From Paracoccus ravus (GTDB lineage Bacteria; Pseudomonadota; Alphaproteobacteria; Rhodobacterales; Rhodobacteraceae): a stretch of 64,000 nucleotides of DNA. Of this stretch, positions 60,811 through 64,000 are shown piece after piece (within the stretch, counting starts at the first letter, position 1; each line of letters begins with the position of its first letter). The translations under genes were made by a program, and so were the position numbers. The stretch covers positions 32,421-96,420 of the forward strand of contig NZ_SDEB01000016.1 in the NCBI RefSeq assembly GCF_004522175.1, written 5' to 3'. The notes beneath the pieces were generated by a model. The model ran no database searches. It saw nothing but the letters and a program-made list of their open reading frames with translations, and was not told the DNA's origin.

Positions 60811-61668
60811 CTAGCGGAACTGCGCGGTGAAGTCCTTGCCGAAGGTCGTGTCGAGAAAGCCGAACTGCGATTCGAGCTTTTCGCGCAGCCGGGCGCGGGC
60901 CTCGTTCGGCACCACCAGCGCATTGTCCGAGGCAAAGACCTTCTTGCCCACATCGCGATAGTCAAACGGGGTAAGGCCGAGAAAGGATTCCACCCGGCGC
61001 AGAAAGCCCAGCGGGTCACGGGCGATGACGCCAAACGGCAGGTATAGCAGCCGGTCCGGCCCGAAATGCGCGTTCCAGCGCGGCACATAGGTCATGTAAT
61101 CGCCGCGATCGGTCAGGACCGGGTCCTCGACCTCGGCAAGCCATTCCTCGACCGATCCGGGTTTGCGCCGCTTTCGCGTGAGATTCATCTTGAGCTGCGA
61201 GACGGCGCGATCGACCGGATGGCGGATGATATAGATGAACTTCGCCTCGGGCAGGAATTTCGCGACGAATTCCACGCCCTCTTCGGGGAGGGTGGAGTAT
61301 TCGGGGGTGATGTCCAGCGTCCGGGCGCCTTCGGGGGCGGGGGCGAAGACCATCTTGTACCAGTGATTGGTGAACATGGGCTCGCGCGTGACACGGTTCA
61401 GATAGCGGCGCAGGTCATCGGGCATCTCCTCGCCGCTGGCCTCCCAGCGCTTCTGGATATTCTGCTTGGCGCGCTTGAAATGCCAAGGCAGCCATTGGCG
61501 GTGCTCCTCGACATAGCGGTGGTTGAAGAACTGGACCTCCTTGAAGGGCGGGGTCCAGATATCCTCGCGCTGGGACAGCATCTGCGACAGCCAGGTGGTT
61601 CCCGCCTTCTGCGCCCCGATGCCGAGGAAATCCGGTTTGCGGGGTCTGCCCTTGGGGTCCCAATTCAT
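60811..61668 (-). CDS. PAPS-dependent sulfotransferase family protein
   Basis: This 285-residue protein has the 5'-phosphosulfate loop near the N-terminus (GIGAQKAGTTWL, residues 16-27) and the 3'-phosphate motif IIRHPVDRAVSQL (about 148-160), the two PAPS-binding signatures of sulfotransferases. A conserved acidic/histidine stretch FKEVQFFNHRY lies between. Acceptor substrate unknown; a glycan, lipid or peptidyl hydroxyl is possible. It stands between ettA and rimO without obvious functional partners. Confidence 0.88.
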   Translation of the reverse strand: MNWDPKGRPRKPDFLGIGAQKAGTTWLSQMLSQREDIWTPPFKEVQFFNHRYVEEHRQWLPWHFKRAKQNIQKRWEASGEEMPDDLRRYLNRVTREPMFTNHWYKMVFAPAPEGARTLDITPEYSTLPEEGVEFVAKFLPEAKFIYIIRHPVDRAVSQLKMNLTRKRRKPGSVEEWLAEVEDPVLTDRGDYMTYVPRWNAHFGPDRLLYLPFGVIARDPLGFLRRVESFLGLTPFDYRDVGKKVFASDNALVVPNEARARLREKLESQFGFLDTTFGKDFTAQFR

Positions 61669-61759
61669 GCGCCTGCCCTTGTGCCTGCCTCTTGCGAGAC
61701 AGTGTTAAGGCAGGCGCATCAATCGGAAAAGACGTCAATCACCGGACGCGTGCGATTGT

Positions 61760-63136
61760 TCATAGCCTGCCCCAGAGGTCGTATTCGCCTGCCTCATCCA
61801 CCGTCACGCTGACGATGTCGCCGGGCTTCAGCGCCTCGAAACTCTCGTCGATGAAGAGGTTGCCGTCGATTTCCGGCGCGTCGGCCTTGGTCCGGCAGGT
61901 CGCGCCATCCGCGTCCACGCTGTCGACGATCACCTCGATGCGTTGGCCGACCTTGGCGGCCAGCTTAGCTTCGGAAATGCCTTGGGCCTTTTCCATGAAG
62001 CGATTCCAGCGGTCCTGCTTGACCTCGTCCGGGATATGGTCGGGCAGGTCATTGGCGCGCGCGCCCTTGACGTTTTCGTATTGGAAGCAGCCGACGCGAT
62101 CCAGTTGCGCCTCGTCGAGCCAGTCGAGCAGGGTCTGGAACTCCTCTTCGGTCTCGCCGGGATAGCCGACGATGAAAGTCGATCGCAGCGTGATGTCCGG
62201 GCAAGCCGAGCGCCAGGCCTGGATCTCGTCCAGCGTCTTCGCTGCCGCCGCCGGGCGGGCCATGCGCTTGAGCACATCGGGATGGGCGTGCTGGAAGGGG
62301 ATGTCCAGATAGGGCAGCACCAGCCCCTCTGCCATCAGCGGGATCAGGTCGCGGACATGCGGATAGGGATAGACGTAATGCAGGCGGACCCATGCGCCCA
62401 AGCTGCCCAGATCGCGGGCGAGGTCGGTGATATGGGCGCGGTGGCCACGCTCGGTCGCGAATTTGCGGTCGAGACCGTAAGCCGAGGTGTCTTGGCTGAT
62501 GACCAGCAACTCGCGTACGCCCGCCTCGACCAGCTTTTCGGCCTCGCGGATGACCGCATGGGCGGGGCGACTGACCAGCTTCCCGCGCATGTCGGGAATG
62601 ATGCAGAACTTGCAGGCGTGGTTGCAGCCTTCCGAGATCTTCAGATAGCTGTAATGGCGCGGCGTCAGGCTGACGCCCGAGGCCGGCAGCAGGTCAATGA
62701 ACGGATCCGGGCTAGGCGGCACCGCGCCATGCACGGCGTCCAGCACCTGCTCGTATTGCTGCGGGCCGGTTACGGCCAGAACGGAAGGATGCGCGCCCGT
62801 GATATATTCCGGTTCCGCACCAAGACAGCCGGTGACGATGACCTTGCCGTTTTCTGCCAGCGCCTCGCCGATGGCGGCAAGGCTTTCCGCCTTGGCGCTG
62901 TCGAGGAAACCACAGGTATTCACGATGACCGCGCCGGCGCCCTTGTAATCGGGGCTGATCGCATAACCCTCGGCGCGAAGGCGCGTCAGGATGCGCTCGC
63001 TGTCGACAAGGGCCTTGGGACAGCCAAGGCTGACCATGCCAATCGTGGGTTGCCCATCCCTTCGCGTCGTATCGAAGATCGGGCTGGGGGCTAGATCGGG
63101 GCGAAGCAGGGGCGGGTTCTGGGTCATCGGCGCCAT
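61760..63136 (-). CDS. rimO: Ribosomal protein uS12 methylthiotransferase RimO
   Basis: RimO adds a methylthio group to Asp of ribosomal protein S12. The 458-residue radical-SAM enzyme has the N-terminal [4Fe-4S] cysteines Cys39, Cys75, Cys104, the radical-SAM site Cys171, Cys175, Cys178 (C-x3-C-x2-C in [12 protein letters not shown]), and a C-terminal TRAM domain ending [15 protein letters not shown]. Two starts are possible (63136 or 63127). Confidence 0.95.
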   Translation of the reverse strand: MAPMTQNPPLLRPDLAPSPIFDTTRRDGQPTIGMVSLGCPKALVDSERILTRLRAEGYAISPDYKGAGAVIVNTCGFLDSAKAESLAAIGEALAENGKVIVTGCLGAEPEYITGAHPSVLAVTGPQQYEQVLDAVHGAVPPSPDPFIDLLPASGVSLTPRHYSYLKISEGCNHACKFCIIPDMRGKLVSRPAHAVIREAEKLVEAGVRELLVISQDTSAYGLDRKFATERGHRAHITDLARDLGSLGAWVRLHYVYPYPHVRDLIPLMAEGLVLPYLDIPFQHAHPDVLKRMARPAAAAKTLDEIQAWRSACPDITLRSTFIVGYPGETEEEFQTLLDWLDEAQLDRVGCFQYENVKGARANDLPDHIPDEVKQDRWNRFMEKAQGISEAKLAAKVGQRIEVIVDSVDADGATCRTKADAPEIDGNLFIDESFEALKPGDIVSVTVDEAGEYDLWGRL

Positions 63137-63248
63137 ATAGTGCGGCGCGGCGCGCTTGTTAAGCCATAAGCGGCTTATTGCCCGGACACCGGAACGTCAT
63201 TTCGCCTTGGGCGTTCCACTGGGCATATCGCGGGAAAGCTTCACAACC

Positions 63249-63707
63249 ATGCGCGTTCATATGAATCGGATCCTCGCCAGTCTTGCCTTGCTGATGTCCC
63301 TTGCCCTCATGGCCCCGCCAGAGGCGCATGCCCGCCCGAGCGGCAAGCCCATCGTCATCGCCAATGACAAGGGTGGAAACGTGCTGCAAATGGCGCAGCG
63401 CCGCCAGCAACTCGAGCGCAGCGGTCGGCCGGTCGAGATCCGGGGCTATTGCCGTTCGGCCTGCACCATGCTGATCACCATGCCGAATGCCTGCCTTGGG
63501 CGCGGGGCCACCGTGGGCTTTCACGCGCCCCGCATTCCGAACACCCAGATCATCCCGCCCATCGTCGATCAGTTGATGGCGCATTACTATCGCAACGGAA
63601 TCCTGCGCAAATGGAACAGCGAATGGAAACATTCACTGAAAATGCACAAGATCACGGCCAAGCAATATGTTGCCTTGGACCCGCAGACCAAGCTTTGTGC
63701 CAAATAG
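63249..63707 (+). CDS. Periplasmic COG3904-like protein (ClpP/crotonase-like fold suspected)
   Basis: This is a 152-residue exported protein. The signal peptide MNRILASLALLMSLAL ends near EAHA. The mature part has GGNVLQMAQRRQQLERSG, YCRSACTMLITMP and GRGATVGFHAPR, a pattern seen in uncharacterised periplasmic proteins related to ClpP-type serine hydrolases (a Ser in the SAC turn, a His in FHAP). I chose ATG 63249; a further ATG at 63261 starts the signal core. Function unknown. Confidence 0.68.
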   Translation: MRVHMNRILASLALLMSLALMAPPEAHARPSGKPIVIANDKGGNVLQMAQRRQQLERSGRPVEIRGYCRSACTMLITMPNACLGRGATVGFHAPRIPNTQIIPPIVDQLMAHYYRNGILRKWNSEWKHSLKMHKITAKQYVALDPQTKLCAK

Positions 63708-63969
63708 AAGTCGGGAATTTTCCGCTGCCTTAAGGATGCGATCGCCCTGGCCCGTCGAATCGCAGGGGCGACTAATCTTGGCCTCTCGATTCGCTTTGAA
63801 AACTCTGGGCCAGTACACTTTTTTAGCCGAGTTTCCCTGTGCCGGGCGTCATAATCCCGGAATTCGTCACCCGCAAATATAGCCGCAATGCTAAAATGTC
63901 TCACATTGGCAATTCAGGAATGTCACAGTTTCCCGGCTGAAGCATCTGGGCCAGAGTCGGAGAACGGGC

Positions 63970-64000
63970 ATGGGATGGGTGATGATGAGTGAACGTGACC
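63970..64000 (+). CDS. Possible start of a gene running off the right edge
   Basis: GGAG at 63959-63962 is seven bases before ATG 63970. The frame stays open for ten codons to the window end, with other ATGs at 63982 and 63985. Too little is visible to identify a product. The 262 bases before it (63708-63969) show no gene. Confidence 0.35.
   Translation, partial: MGWVMMSERD

Overview
The window is a high-G+C chromosomal segment of an alphaproteobacterium, most probably Rhodobacteraceae/Paracoccaceae and Paracoccus-like. The evidence is the CcrM methyltransferase and GcrA regulator pair, a nitrate-assimilation cluster in the order nasA-nasB-nasG-nasH-nasC described in Paracoccus denitrificans, a phaB/phaA pair, a TIGR02302 (DUF4175) protein, and small alphaproteobacterial families (DUF4170, DUF2007, DUF465). 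I see no insertion sequence, prophage, integrase, CRISPR array or rRNA operon. Most of the window reads as core genome with a few accessory islets.

Layout. 1-2711: flagellar genes (fliQ-fliE-flgC-flgB leftward, fliI rightward). 2723-5093: cell-wall pair (extensin-like protein, L,D-transpeptidase). 5193-7896: GntR/UTRA repressor divergent from a fosmidomycin-resistance-like MFS carrier and ureidoglycolate lyase, with a perfect inverted repeat over the likely promoter. 7893-9744: rnhB and ccrM, with three GANTC sites before ccrM. 9836-16927: alkB-type monooxygenase, mutY, dciA, a DsbA-like protein, a CaiB/BaiF CoA-transferase, lpxK, waaA and DUF4170. 16931-24841: structured leader plus nasABGHC. 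24872-30555: tRNA-Leu(UAA), arginase, metG, PagL-like deacylase, Nudix hydrolase, gcrA, an orphan ABC-2 permease. 30721-32969: argD and argF, separated by an arginine-rich leader peptide and mutually exclusive hairpins. 33026-37569: type I secretion adaptor and ATPase, then mlaA-mlaC. 37622-46080: PBP1A, ammonium transporter, polyprenyl diphosphate synthase, small genes, phaB/phaA. 46217-51344: EAL protein, tag, TlpA-like protein, argH-lipoprotein-DUF2834-lysA. 51415-59010: TIGR02302 protein, zinc-ribbon protein, ftsE-ftsX-plsC, a complete ABC-2 exporter. 59078-63707: ettA, sulfotransferase, rimO and a periplasmic COG3904-like protein.

How the genes fit together. Nitrogen economy is the main theme: nitrate uptake and reduction to ammonium (nasABGHC), ammonium uptake (amt), arginine synthesis (argD, argF, argH), arginine breakdown (arginase) and ureide breakdown (allA). 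Both halves of the alphaproteobacterial epigenetic cell-cycle switch, ccrM and gcrA, are present. Envelope functions recur: Kdo transfer, lipid A kinase, lipid A deacylase, Mla, PBP1A, L,D-transpeptidase, FtsEX.

The most striking signal not explained by ordinary genes is between argD and argF. A strong ribosome-binding site precedes a 26-codon reading frame containing eight Arg codons, four of them consecutive. Downstream, one 7-base segment can pair with either of two identical partners. This has the architecture of ribosome-mediated attenuation responding to arginine. The mechanism is inferred, not demonstrated.
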